Shown piece after piece: positions 36,942-49,624 of a stretch of 64,000 nt of DNA (positions are counted from its first letter, which is position 1; each line of letters opens with the position of its first letter). Position numbers and translations under genes: made by a program. Origin of the DNA: Gyrodactylus bullatarudis (lineage: Eukaryota > Platyhelminthes > Monogenea > Gyrodactylidea > Gyrodactylidae). The notes under the pieces were generated by a model. It did not search any database, was not told the origin of the DNA, and saw nothing but the letters and a program-made list of their open reading frames with translations. The DNA is taken from assembly GCA_012064415.1 (NCBI GenBank), contig SSNU01000053.1, forward strand, positions 62,001 to 126,000, given 5' to 3'.

Positions 36942-36990
36942 GATGCCAAAATTTTCACAAATAAGGGCCTTTATTTCGGGCATGCCATAT
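36942..36990 (-). repeat. Upstream pseudo-LTR remnant of the PLE
   Basis: A direct repeat partner of 34753-34800. The minus-strand reading keeps GGCATGCC, CGAAATAAAGG and CTTATTTGTG of the hammerhead but lacks the CTGATGA block, so this copy cannot fold into an active ribozyme. Confidence 0.7.
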
Positions 36991-37335
36991 ATATAATTAT
37001 ATGTTCAGACAGGAGTATGGATGTTAATGGTTATATTAAAAGTTGATTGGCTCCTACTGAGTTTGTACATTGACCATTTTTTCAATTTTATTTATTTCCC
37101 CCTTATGACTAAATAAGGAATAAATATTGCAATGCTTATTTATATGTTCATTTCAGAATTGTAAAATTTTACTCAATCGAAAAATACATCTAATCATTCC
37201 ATCTTTATCAAAAAATTGTAAAATTATTCTTGTGATAACTCTTGATGAAAATATCCCAAGATATAGTACAATGTAAATATTACATGAATATTTATCTGCT
37301 TGATTGATTTTAATTTTAGAACGACATTTTAATTT

Positions 37336-37480
37336 TTCCTTATGGGAGTTTTAATACAAATGGGGGCGTCAAAGATCCCCGAATGTCGTTATAGGGTAAA
37401 AAATTTTGTTGGTAGCATTGTACTTTCCCGGACAACGAACCGAAGGGTTAGGGTTAAAATTGTTGATATCTCAAGCTTAA
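37336..37480 (+). repeat. Dispersed repeat, pair with about 40940-41060
   Basis: The order CTTATG, AGGTTT/AGTTTT, AATACA, ATGGGG, then CGAATGT/CAAATGT and TAGGGTAAAAAATTTTG is shared with 40940-41060 at low identity, in the same orientation. A degenerate dispersed element is likely. The family is unknown. Confidence 0.35.
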
Positions 37481-37642
37481 AATTAGATATTTTGGAATTT
37501 CAAAATGCTATCCGGTGCTAAATTGAGCGCTCTACAAGATGGTATAATTTTTAATGTGGTAAGGATGAAAACTAAATTAAGACGAACTGTTAAAAATAGG
37601 ATATTCATAATAAATTATAAAAGGTTATATTCAAATAAATTC

Positions 37643-38554
37643 TAGATTTCTGATTTATATAAAGTGTCACACTTAAAGCATGATTTGCTCGTCTTTCTGT
37701 CACTGGATCTTGGACAAATAGAGCATCTTTCTCGTCCAATGATTTTCAACTTTTTGCTAGGAGGCTCAATAATTGCTGGAATTTGTTCAGTTGTGCTATC
37801 AATGTAACAGCACAGTTACCATATGCTCTTAATGTTCCTTAAAAACCTTATTTATTCATTTACACTACTCAACAGTAATAATGTAAAAATACAAACTCTT
37901 ATGTACACGATTCCTATTGACCAATCATATTGAAGGACCCTTATTAACCAATGAGATCAATGGAGGTTAATTTGTTTAATCACGTGGGTACACAGTTCAT
38001 ATTTCTCTGTGTACACCTCGTGGTAAGTCGTAAAAACTATGAATCTCTCCTCTTCATATTTAATGTACCTTTATTAGCCTTTTCACTGCATTTATCACAC
38101 AAATATACAGTCCTCATAAATACATGATTTTACCAACCACCACATCAACAAACGTAGACGACATAATTTTATCTTCATTCTTTATCAAAGACTTTGCAAG
38201 AGTTCTCAAAAAAATTCTTCTTGCTTGTTTAGGCCTATTTTTGTATATATTCGGCCACCTTATGGAGTGCAGGACAAATGCGTTGTATGCAGCTATATCT
38301 AACATATTCCAGAAAATTGTCAGAGGCCACCTTCGTGTTGAGCGCCGACAAGAATAGTTACCGATAAGTTTATGTTTACCACATTTATTCTTGTTATAAT
38401 ATTCTATTATTTCGGGCTCTGATTCTGTTGAATCAGGTTTTGAATGCATGGAACTCAGAAGCAAGACTGGTCTATCTTTCTTACTCCCGAACCTCAGGAT
38501 TGTTGTTGAATTATCATGAAATATGTATTCTTTTTGACCTTCTGAAATCTTAGG
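37643..38554 (-). pseudogene. piggyBac-type transposase, 3' remains, disrupted
   Basis: Minus frame from about 38554: KKDRPVLLLSSMHSKPD, then EIIEYYNKNKCGKHKL, SCRRSTRRWPLTIFWNML and DIAAYNAFVLHS. These are strongly typical of the piggyBac DDE transposase C-terminal half (D_DE_Tnp_1_7). The frame stops at 38114. Two separate Cys-rich tails follow on the same strand: RTVYLCDKCSEK at about 38117-38080, and ERCSICPRSSDRKTSKSCFKCD at about 37725-37643. Both resemble the piggyBac zinc-binding end. The N-terminal half is missing. Intact transposition is not possible. Confidence 0.8.
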
Positions 38555-41435
38555 AAAAAGGGGAAAAATGGAAACTTGAGATTAAAATGGCAAAAAAATC
38601 GCAAAATTATCTAGGAAACTAAAAGGTGTAGAGAATTAATTTTTTGATATTTTTTTAAAAGCACAGTTGATTATGATATTAAAAATAGAAAAAATCGCAA
38701 ATTTTCCACCCTAATTATTAATAATGATTTATTATATAAACCTATTTTCGATGAATTTGAGAATTTATGATTTTCACAAAAACCTCATTTTTTCATTGAA
38801 CACTGACTACCTTAACTGTTATTTGGATTATTCTATTTGAAGGATTTGAAAGAAAACTTTCAAGAGCAAAACTTCTCTTGTTCTGCACTGCTTTAAAAAA
38901 ATTTGTTTTAGAGTCATATCTTGACTTCTTTTTCAAATTATCGCTTATCACTCCGATCGGGAAATTGTATACTGATAAACATTTTTCCAATGTATAGGTG
39001 TTGGAATTAAATATCAAAAAAATCAATTGATCGATCTAGGGAATATAATATTTTTTTAGATCAATATTTTGTCGAACTCGTGATAGAAAAAAATTTGAAT
39101 TTTGAAGATTATATTATTTATGATTTTTATGCGCTCCAGTTTTATCATTCCAGTTGAAATCCCATCTAATAATCTAACCATAACTCAGTTTAGTCTTGAT
39201 GTCAAAAGAAACTACTCATGAAATGTAAAATGCTTTTCCTGCACACTTTTTTTCATATAGTAAATAAATAAATGTACAGTATGTAGCTGGAAAAATTGAA
39301 ATTCTCCTATATTCGAACAGTTCATCGAGTAGTATTGAATAGCTGTATAAATAAGGGTGGACAAAACAAAATTTTTCACTCCAAACCCTTATATGCTAGA
39401 AAGATTAAAGCACACACCAGTCGAAATAGAATAAGTTACAATGTGTTCTGTGACTTGGTATCTTCGTAAAAATTTAAAAAAATCAATAAATTTGAGCTCC
39501 TTTAATCATTATTTTTCTACTTTGGTAAAAATCTGTGATTACAAAGTACTTAATTTTCACTCATAAAACTATATATTTCAATTGTAACCTATTTTTTAAT
39601 TCCAAAGATAATTTATTTCATTTTCATTTATAATAAAAACTTGCATCTAGTGTTTGTGAAAATTTCAAGGTATCTTTTCCAAAAAGGTGATGTATCGATT
39701 TCGTATTGTAGGATCCCCCAACATTGTGATCAATACATTTTAGAGCTGTGCCATTCAATAATTTCTATCAGCGTCTCCAATGATGGATCGGATTTGCTCA
39801 TCTGCAACTATCCTGAATGTCTTCAATGTCAAGAAATAATCTCAGGAAAAATCAGACATTGATTTGAAAATTTTCTCATTGAACATAGAGAGGGTTTCAT
39901 ACAAAGTTGAAATTGAAAATTAGAGACGAATAATTCATATTGCCACTGTAGCCCTTTGGCTCAGCTATCCCTTCTAATTTCGAATATATTCGTTCTCTTT
40001 TTTAAGACCATTAATTCAGCGATAAATTCATTTTGAATTGCATACCATGCAATGCATATAAAAACCACGTATAAATCTCTTATTTTGATTTAATTGGGCA
40101 GTAATTATTTGTCAGACTCAATGAAGTTAAAAAATTTAAAAATCTCGTGAATTCTAAATAAAAATTTGTATTATTTGTTTAGATGTCTCGATGTAAATTA
40201 AAAATAATTTCTTAAATTAAACCGCATATGATATTATTTTATAACTATTTTAGTTTAAAATTATTCTAAACAATCATCATGTCTATCTGAATATACAGAG
40301 ATAGTCACATGAAGTTATAAACAATTTTATCAATAGATGCTAATTATGATTGTTGAATTTTAACCCTTTCGTGCGGTTCGCCCTACATTAATGATCATTA
40401 GGTTTTATACAAAGATCTAAACGAAGATCTGCTGAAAATTCGTAAATATACTCTTTTAATTGTATGATAATTATCATCATGGTCTCAAAATTTACTGAAG
40501 ATTTTTCTGAAACTGAGGCCGACTTTCACCGGTTTAAGAAAATAAATTTGAAAAAGAATTTTTTTGGAAAGAATCTAAGACATTTTTGAATTTCGAGTTG
40601 GCATGATTATTCCATTTTTTTATCTTGAGTTGAAATCCTTTGTCGATTTCAAGGTATGAGGGGAATTAAAGATGATTTTTTCAGGATCACCAAAAGATGA
40701 ACAAACCAATTTTCAAGCAGTATTTTCAAGGGGTAGAACCCATAGCTTTTGACAGGGGGCTCCAAAATAATAAAATATATTCGAAATCAGCTCAATAAAT
40801 TGATATAAATTTTAAATATATATGCGAAATTTTAATCCTAAATTAGTTAGAAAAAACTGTAACTTTTGTATTTGGACCGTTTGGTCAACTCAATAACAAA
40901 ATAAAATCTATTTAAACCTCATGCGTCATTTTTTTCTTATGAAGGTTTCAATACATATGGGGTATTAGATGACTCCAAATGTTGAGACTTTAATTGACTA
41001 GAATAACAATTTGGTTACATCTTAAGATCATGTTTGTTCTCCTAACATTTAGTCGAGAAAAGTTACAGCCCTTGAAAGAAAAAAAACCTCTAACGACCGT
41101 TGGCAGATGTAAAAAAAATTTGAGAAAAAACGGATAGCACCACGAGAATCAGCGTTAAATACTTAAATTATTTCAAGACTTCACGTATATGTGTCTATAA
41201 CGAAATCTGTGGATGTGACACTAACTGCACCACACTAACTAATAGTCAGTAACTATCAATATAACTATCATCCCAGAACCCATTACACATATTTGATTTA
41301 TTTGATCTAAGGCTAATATTATAAATTTCTATAAAATATAAATTTCTAAACGTGAATAAATATCATAAGAAGAAAGTGAAATTTTGATTAGAATCTTTTT
41401 CAAAATCAATTCCTATTTAAATTAAATTATGGGTA
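38555..41435. other. Intergenic with degraded repeats
   Basis: No gene recognised. 38700-38800 and 40560-40700 carry words of the fold-back family (GATTTTCACAAAAACCTC; TTGAGTTGAAATCCTTTGTC, TTTTTTCAGGATCACC), so degraded copies are likely. 40940-41060 pairs with 37336-37480. Open frames such as 38793-39026 (-) and 39641-39862 (+) have no domain support. Confidence 0.5.
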
Positions 41436-41439
41436 AATA

Positions 41440-41600
41440 TTGCATGTCAGTGTAAGGTCTGATGACAACCGACGAAAATAAAAGCTTTTATCCACCTTAA
41501 CCACTCGTCGTTCTACTAAAGATCATGACAACAAGCTAACATTTTCCAAGAAACCAGGCAGCTTATGACCAGAAATTCTTGTACGATTTTTGCCTCTTTC
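41440..41600 (+). mobile_element. Second, degraded copy of the 29411 Penelope-like repeat
   Basis: 41440-41600 aligns by eye with 29720-29880. GGTCTGATGACAACCGACGAAAATAAA (split here: core CTGATGA, then GACGAAA) corresponds to the hammerhead region. The downstream ATGACAACAAGC and CCAAGAAACCAGGCAGCTTATG correspond to the start of the PLE ORF, here with a stop codon after four residues. The stem III palindrome ends in ATC rather than ATT, so the ribozyme is likely inactive. Confidence 0.65.
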
Positions 41601-41736
41601 TTCAAAAGTTTTAGAATACTTACATAATTTGAAAGAAAAAAAAAGATTTATATGAAAATAAGTTTAATCATTAAAATGTACATACATCATTTTTAGTTTA
41701 TCCTTATATGATTGATTTTATTTCTATAAATAATTT

Positions 41737-44700
41737 CTAAAAGTTTCTGACGTAGAAATAACGTCGTATGTAGTCGTTGTCTTGATCATAATGAAAGTAT
41801 GGTGGAATGTAACGTTCAACAGCCTTGCAATTCTTATTGAACTCCTTCTCTATTTGTTGAATTTTTGGCCGAATTTTCTGCGTATAAATATCATTAGGAA
41901 GCCAGCAAGGCAAATTATTCAATTTATTTTTGACTTTCTCACTAAATGGCCAGCCCATTAGGCGATGAAATGGTGCAAAATCATAGCCAGTTTCATTGGA
42001 AATTTTCATAATCCATTTTTCTTCGATAGTGAAGCTTGAATCGCGATTATTTTCATGATCTAAACGCATAAGGTAGAGGGCATTTCCTAAAAGGCCTGCT
42101 CCAAATTTCCATCCAAGATAGTTGTAATAAGTCAAAAGAATTTTTCCCTTGAGAGGCCAAATTGGGTTTTTCCAATGATTCATCAGCTCTATTATCTCAG
42201 CTCTTTTGAACATTAACGAGTTTGGTCGAAATACATTCATGACTTGTGTGTAGTTATAATCGACAAGACAAAATAAATTATTGAAACTTTCATCAGAACC
42301 TGTTACTTTCCAGTAGTCTTTTTCAAAATTATGTCCCAACTCATGACAGAATCCCCAGGCACCTTTTTGAATTTTCATCTTTTTTGGGTCAGCTACAAAT
42401 TGAAACCAATCTGTCTCACAAACCCATGGATAGCCTGAATGTCCATAACTATAGGCTGTTTCAATATCAAATACGGCAACTTCATTCCTAGCTTTACGCC
42501 AATTACTTCCGACAAAGAAATGATTGATTTTAACCCAGTTATCAAATGTTTTTGTAGTTATAGCCAGCTGTTCTCCTCTTGCTTCATACGCGTGTTCCAT
42601 TTGTACACAATGACTGTGTATATCTCCTTCTAGTTCAACCCAAGGGAAATCTGTCTCATCCTTGGTTTCATCCCAAACTTCTTCAGCATTTTGTAGACGT
42701 CTATTGAAGCGAGCGGCTTTATAAACTCCATTCAACTCAATATTCAAATGGCCATCTTCGATATTGGCTCCTAGAAAATTTAAATAAATTAATCCTCCAA
42801 AAGGATGAAATGTTTCTTCTTGGAAATCTTTCAAATTCTCTTCTGTAGTAACTTTTGACCAGCGTCTGATATAATCTTTATGTTCAATATCATCAGTTGT
42901 ACATCCAACTTGGATTTTCCATACACTTGAATATCCTTCGTGGATTCTATAGCTCCAAGGTTGCGTGGAAGATACACCATAGCCAAGATAAATTCGAGAA
43001 TTACTATCAATAATATCAATACTGAGACGAACATTGAAAAGAGCTCTTGCATGCGGACCGACTATTCCAGGAAAATACGATGAGCCAGGAAGTGTGATTT
43101 TTCTTTCAATTAAACCATTTAATTTCATATCCCTGATGGAGTTTAAAACCGTACGTTTTGGACCTTTCTTCAAGGGTTTACAACGACATGGACCAAAGAA
43201 TTTAGCATACTCTAGTATACCTTCCAATTTTTTGTTCGACCAATTATTCTCTAGTATTTTCTTCTTCAAATAATTTCCCCACGTTCCTACAAATTTATGT
43301 CGACCAAAGTTCAAAGGTAAAATCCAATGTTCAATTGGATCATTGATTATTCTATTGATAATGCGTAAGGGAGTTGGCATATTTTCAAAATTCATTTCAT
43401 CCAAATCAAAGTTAACAGCTTCATCCATTGAGCCATACTTTTCAAAAGCGTAATCTTTCGAAAAGTCCACGTATAGTCTTTTGAGTAAATTTAGTTGGTT
43501 CTCAGTAGCATCTCGAATAGATGAAATATGAAGGACTATCGACGTATTTTTCATTAGCAGTTCAATCAAATTTTCAGCTTTTTCTGTCCAATTATTTAAA
43601 TATACAATTTGACCTTCCTTTGTTTTTATTAAAGAATTAATCAGGAGCCGTGGCCTAGTACAATTGTGACATAACCATTTGATAACAGAATATAACGGAA
43701 CATTATTAAACTTTCGACGATAAGCCTCTTGTTCATGGGGAAACAAGGATGAACCAAGAGAGACAGCAAACCTGAATTTTCTCCGATATCTTCCAATTAG
43801 TGTTAAGCAGCTATCACCAGCGGCCAAAACACAAATTTGGGAATAATCAACTGGAATTAAATATCCGTCACTAGGTCTTGCCAAAAATTTTGTATAATTA
43901 CTTAGATGCGTTATGTTGAAAGTTTTTCTTCTAGATACTTGAATCGATTTCAGCTCATGGAATGATTCCTAAAAATAGAAATTGATAATAACCGGATAAT
44001 TAGCAGAAAAGACATGAGATCATTACTCTATAAGATATATCTTTTCTAAACGGCTATTTTTTGCCTGATCAATATTTTTAATTGACTCACTTCTGGCCAG
44101 CTTAAATATTCAGGTAATTTCACGTTGAATTTTTCATCTTCAATTTCTTGATGTTTATACTTTTCAATTAGTTTTCCATAGGCTGTAATTTCAGATAATG
44201 TAAAGTTTCTTGCCTTTTGCCGGAATTCGAATGGATCACCAGAAGCCAATACTATATATCTTGCAGTCATCTGTTGATTCCAAATATCAGAGCCATTCAA
44301 ATATAAAGTTGTTACTTGATAATTTCGTTTACTATTGAGGTTTTTTGCAATCAACCGAAAATGCAAAAAGTTTTCCTTTTCATTGCAAAGATTAACACTC
44401 GAGGCAAGATAAACGTCAAACCAATTATTGGGAATATCTATGAGAAAAATTATCATGTGATTGGCTTTATGTTTTGGAAAATTTTAACATTAAAACTAAA
44501 CAAAATCTAATTCATGAACAACTATAATATTTTTTCTTTAAAATATTTCTTCAATTATCTTTTTTTCAGCTGATAATTTTACAAAGGTCTAAAATAATAC
44601 AAATAGAAATAAATTAACTTTTATTTTTATTTGATCTAGGGATCTTTCCCTATTTGACTTAATATTAACTGTATCTAAAAGACAAAAATGAATTTTTAAT

Positions 44701-47700
44701 TCATTAGTTTTGAATCTTTCTGACTTTCTTGCGAGTTATCGGAAAAATTCTAAATATATCCTATTTATGAAGGAATGTTTAGACAATGTCTAATAGACGC
44801 ATTCACACCAAAGAGATCAAGTCAGTTTGACGTTTGAATGTGAGAAAAATGCGTTAAACTAGAACTCCTGATAGATTCAAGACTCAAGATAGGAAAATGT
44901 ATTGAAAATGTAACAAATGATTTTCTTCATATTTTTTATACTGAAATAAAAAGTCAACTGTTCTTGAAAGGAAAATCTCTAAAAAGTTATTTTCAATAAA
45001 AAGTGAATGCTAAGTCGGAAATAAATCTGTGAGATTTTGGTTCAATATCCAAGCGTCTACTCTATTCAATTTATCTCAGAAGCGAAATATGCTTCTGTCG
45101 AATATTCTTCGGAGAGCATTATTGCTAAATATGTCAATCATCCATTGACTATGTCTTGCTTTTAAAAAACTGTTTTACTATCTGATACTTGATTTTGACA
45201 ATTTCGATTTATGCTGTCAAAAGAGAAAAAATTTACTCCTAGAAAAAGTTTTAAAAAATCTTATAATCATGAATTTTTTAGCACCTAATTTTAGTAAAAG
45301 ATCGGTTAGCTTGATGAATTTTCTAGCTTGAGGAAGAAATAATCATTTGATTCGTTCAATTAAACCGAAATTCTTCCTATGACGAAAAATTTTATTCTTT
45401 TAAAGAAAATTAATAAAAGGAAAATTAATTTTTCCTTAAAAGAAATTGTTATTATTTTTGGGGATCTTCAAAAATAGATTAACCAAATTATATTACTGCA
45501 TAATATCAATTTGTCTTTTTTGGTTAATCATGTGTTTACAGATTAAGGAAGTGAAAAAGAAAGTAATTGATTTCAAGTAAGCATATTACAAAATTCCAAG
45601 TCTAAATGACTTGGGTACTTGAAATCTATTCCTTATCTTTCAGATCAGAGAAGGCTTTTATGAAATATTTTTTTAAAATTACTTAACTACTTGTTAACAT
45701 TTATGTAAATGTTATTGTAGTTAGAAGAATCCTCGGAACGATTTAATGGACAATTCTATGCGAATAAATCATGCAAAAGCCAGAAGCTATAGTTAACATA
45801 TGCCCTGGATTCTACCATTATTTATTGTAGATCCGATCTCTTTAAAACAATCTTGATCTACACTTTGGCTAAAATTCTAAAAATTGAAGCCAATTGACAT
45901 GAAGTTAAGAATTCAGAAAATATAATACTCAATATTTTTCTCTGGAAATTTTTTTAAAAATTCCATCATGAAATGAATTCTTGCGTTATTGAGATAGAAA
46001 AAATTTCTGAATAAAATTCAAATTGGCCAAAATTAGGCTATTTTAAAATTTTGAAAATGTACTAAATTTCTACTTTTTCAAAGTTTAAGCTGGACATTTT
46101 CATCAAAAATTAAAGATTTAAGGCAAGTGATTTCTGATATTCGGGATCATCATTAGACGAAGAATTCGAATTTGACCATTTTCATGTTAACTAGCTTTAA
46201 TCAGAGGAAATATTAAGTTCTCACCAGAGAGCAAAAGGTTCTAGAAAATAGTCATATTCAAATGTGTAATACAAAAATAATTCATTGAATTGAATTCTGA
46301 AGTCTTTTTTTCGCTTCAGTAAAAGAAAGAATTAATTTTTATATCTGACTTCATTTAAAATTCTTTAGTGTACTGAGAGTTCATGTAACCCCAGAGAAAT
46401 TTGTCACCTAAGATTGAAGTTTTCAAAATTTTTAAATATTAGTAAATTTTAGGATTAAATATCTAAATTTTTAAAAATTTTGGGCTACTTTTGGAAATTT
46501 TTTAATAAATTTGGGACTATTTTTGAGAATAACCCTTAATTTAAATAAGTCATTTATGGACAACTACCTGTTAAAATTTATAATTAGCTCACGCGCTTTA
46601 CATACTTAGGTATTAGATCGAAGAAATTGAAAATTAATGACACGTGAACTCTTCCTCCGTTCATTCGGTTCTAGATTCTTGATTCAAATAATTTTATTAT
46701 TAAAAATTCATTTGATTTTTATAGAAAAATAATGAATATTTTCAGGGAAGTATTTTTTTAAAAGTGATCGCTTATAACAATTATTCAACTTCGATATCTG
46801 TACATTCGAAATTTAATATACACCAGAAGTAGACCCAAAATAATCTCAAATTACTAATGATTGAGATTGAGTTTGATCAAGTAAAGTCATTTTAGCTGAG
46901 ATTAGCATTAAAACTCATTTTTATTGACAGGATAATTAACTGAGCTAACCATGTGGTAAGAATGAAGTAAATTAATTTCTTTTACTAATTGGTTCGTTTG
47001 ACAGCAAACGTGTAAAATTATTTTTTAGAATGAAATTTAAATTTAAAATCAAGTCATATTTTTTATGTCAAGATTTTAGAATATTTTTATAAAAACAACA
47101 CATTTTTTAGCTATGCATTCTTACTATTATTCTAATCACGAGTTAGAATTCCTTGATTAAAAGGTAAGAAAACTATTTAATTTTCATGACTTGAATTTTA
47201 CGAATATCTGATTTTTCCAGGATCCCATAGAACGAAAAGAATGAACGAGAGAATATGAACTAGAACAGATAAAAGACCAAAAGATCATGCTTTTACCATT
47301 TCCTTCAAGACGGATTAATGATCTCCTTTAGTAATAATAATAATTTTATTTATTGTTTTGAAGAGATAACTTTATCCCAATAAATGAATGTACTTGGTTG
47401 TAGTGTATGTGGTTGCTTTGTCTATATTTTCCTTGAGTTTTTTAGTCAAAAAGAAAAGTTATATTTCTGAAGACTTTTTTTTGCTTTTTAACTAAACATG
47501 TATTTACTGAGTGAATAGCTCGAAACTTTCCTTTTCAGTTATTCAATTTTTCATGAAAATGTAAATTTTTCAGAATTTTAAAGGTAAAAAAGCATAGATA
47601 AATCCAATAGTTTTAACCCTTCAAGTCCCATTGTTTCATCAGTGAAACACAACTCTTTCTCGAGCGATAATTTTAACTAAAAGATACCTAAAACATTTTG

Positions 47701-48638
47701 TTCACCCCTCATTAGAAGGGAAATTTATTAAGCTATAAAATCATGTATAAGCCATAAAGATAGCTGTCCGCTGATGCACACTAAAGTTACTTGAAGAAGG
47801 GTGATTTTTTGAAAATTTTGTCAAATATTTGAAAAATATTTAGAACGTTTTTTTGAAAACCTATTTGCTGAGGTCTTAAAAAAATTAAATTACTTTTTAT
47901 CGTAAAACAATAATAGCTCTAGATTTCAAATATGCAATCACCTGTTCGATATCTCTTATAGTTTAGAAGATAACTGGTTTTAGAGACAAAAAATGCCAAT
48001 TTTAACCTCTATTATCTTTGATATGATAAGTCGGCTTACAAAAAGGAATTCAGATTCAGAATCAGCGTAATTATTTTGGTTAGGTTGCAAATTTTCTCAA
48101 TAATTTGGGACATGAAGGGTTAATATATATTGAGTTTATAATAAATATTGATAAACTTGGGTTTACTTACAGTAAGATGATAATCCAAAGAAAATTACAA
48201 TTTTCTCGAGTCTATAGATTCCCTCTAGGGAAATTCCATAGTAACGATAGAACTTGGAGTCGATTCTTTCTTGTCCATAATAGAGCGGTAATTGAATTGT
48301 ATCAGCATTTCCGTCGACCAAAGCTTCCGTCGTTGATATATGGCTCTCAACAGGGTTTTTATATAAGATGTTATCACCTGAAAAATTTTAAAGGAAATTA
48401 ACATTTTAATTAAATTAAACTCTTCACAATTCATTTCAGTTACCGCCAAATCAGATGAGAAACTTGTAACAGAATCATAATATAATTGTCGGTAAAATGT
48501 TATTTTCTTACGTGTTAGATCTTCCTTTGGAACTCTATATTTGTAACTTGTTTCAATTGTCACACCTGGGCCCAAGTCAACAGAAAAGAATCCTGGCATA
48601 GTTTGAAAAATCAGCAAAGTTTGAATAAGAAGTATCAT
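41737..48638 (-). CDS. Secreted M60-like (enhancin/TCAF-type) zinc metallopeptidase
   Basis: Four exons on the minus strand: 48638-48428, 48377-48171, 44437-44091, 43968-41737, 998 aa, in frame. The N terminus MILLIQTLLIFQTMPGFFS is a probable signal peptide. Exon 2 encodes TEALVDGNADTIQ and a beta-rich segment like a galactose-binding/discoidin-type module. The C-terminal half is an M60-like peptidase domain: GAWGFCHELGHNFE (HExxH at residue about 797) with a downstream Glu in DESFNNLF as the likely third zinc ligand. This is the gluzincin pattern of the family, which includes TRPM8-channel-associated factors and bacterial mucin-degrading enzymes. All expected zinc ligands are present, so activity is plausible. 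The substrate is unknown, with glycoproteins or mucins the family precedent. Intron 2 is 3.7 kb and carries degraded repeats. An AATAAA (complement of 41717-41722) follows the stop closely. Confidence 0.85.
45850..46250 (+). repeat. Degraded dispersed repeat inside the M60-like gene intron
   Basis: About 45880-45960 shares GAAGCCAATTGACATGAAGTT with the fold-back arm (AAGCTAATTGATATGAAGTT at 28917). About 46030-46180 shares the word series of 6765-6915. This looks like a mosaic of old copies. Limits are approximate. Confidence 0.4.
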
Positions 48639-49624
48639 GATTTCTTGACTAGAAATTCACAGGTTAAATCAGCAAATTTTCCATAATCTTTTCTCACTCT
48701 CAATTAACAGAACTAAATTTACAACAGTCTATATTTCTCTCCTATATATTTATAATCCTAGATGATTTTCTATTGGTTGAGCCTAATGATATGATTTAAT
48801 ATGTTGAAAAGTTTATATTTATGCATAATTGAATCACTTAGAATAAAATACTGTAATTTATTAATTTTCAGATAGGATTACGGATATTTTTAAAGATTCT
48901 TAAAGTAGCAGGAAAAAAAATAAAGATATACTCAATTATTATTATTTCGTTGATTTCAGTTTTGAAATTCCATCTCATACCTATTTATCTCTTTGATAGG
49001 CCTTGATTGATTTTTTTTCAATTTTCAATAGTGAAGTTAGTCTTTGTATGAATAATTCTATATGAAAGATACCTTTTGAATACTTTGATTAATTCTACAT
49101 ATTTAAAAACATGAGAAATTTAACTTGAAATGGAAAAATTTAATTTCAAGAACTCGATAGATTGGACATCAGATTTTGTGACAGTATTAAACAATGGTAA
49201 CTTTGACAGATAAGAATTAAATACCAACAGTTATCTTTGAAGAGAAATTGGTACATTAAAATGAGATATCTGTTAGACCAAAGCTTTTCTGGATTAAAAA
49301 TAAATTATCGTGAAACATACTGATATATGTATTCATCAAGACTCTTATTACTACCATGGTGGCCATGGTAAGAGGGATTGAAGCTGTTTATTAATAAATT
49401 CGGCAATACGCAGAGGAAAATCAGACAATGTATTTATAATTACTTCGGAAGTTCATTTGTTACAGTTTTTCTCTTGGAAAATGTGAGAGAAAAAGATAAA
49501 ATTTGTGTATTTAGATGGTATATTCTCTTTGGAAAAAAATTTAGATTAATTTATCTTGAATGCGTAGATGTAAAAAATAACTTTATTGAGGTAAAAGTAT
49601 TTAGATATCTGAATAATCCATCTT

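Larger units (their letters stand above)
34753..36990 (-). mobile_element. Penelope-like retroelement with hammerhead-bearing terminal repeats
   Basis: The single RT/GIY-YIG ORF (36838-35036, -) is flanked by direct repeats. 34753-34800 and 36942-36988 share GATGCCAAA-x-TTTTCACAAATAA and CTTTATTTCGGGCAT. This is the pseudo-LTR layout of Penelope-like elements. On the minus strand the repeat downstream of the ORF contains a well-formed hammerhead (34810-34761). The upstream copy has kept stems II and III but lost the CTGATGA block. The ORF has a frameshift, so this copy is inactive. Confidence 0.85.

Noticed and set aside
42831..43052. Minus and plus ORFs within the M60-like exon 4
   Set aside because: Out-of-frame shadows of a 744-codon open exon.
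48105..48401. 98-codon plus ORF
   Set aside because: Antisense to exon 2 of the M60-like gene, which is supported by splice phase and a recognisable sugar-binding motif.
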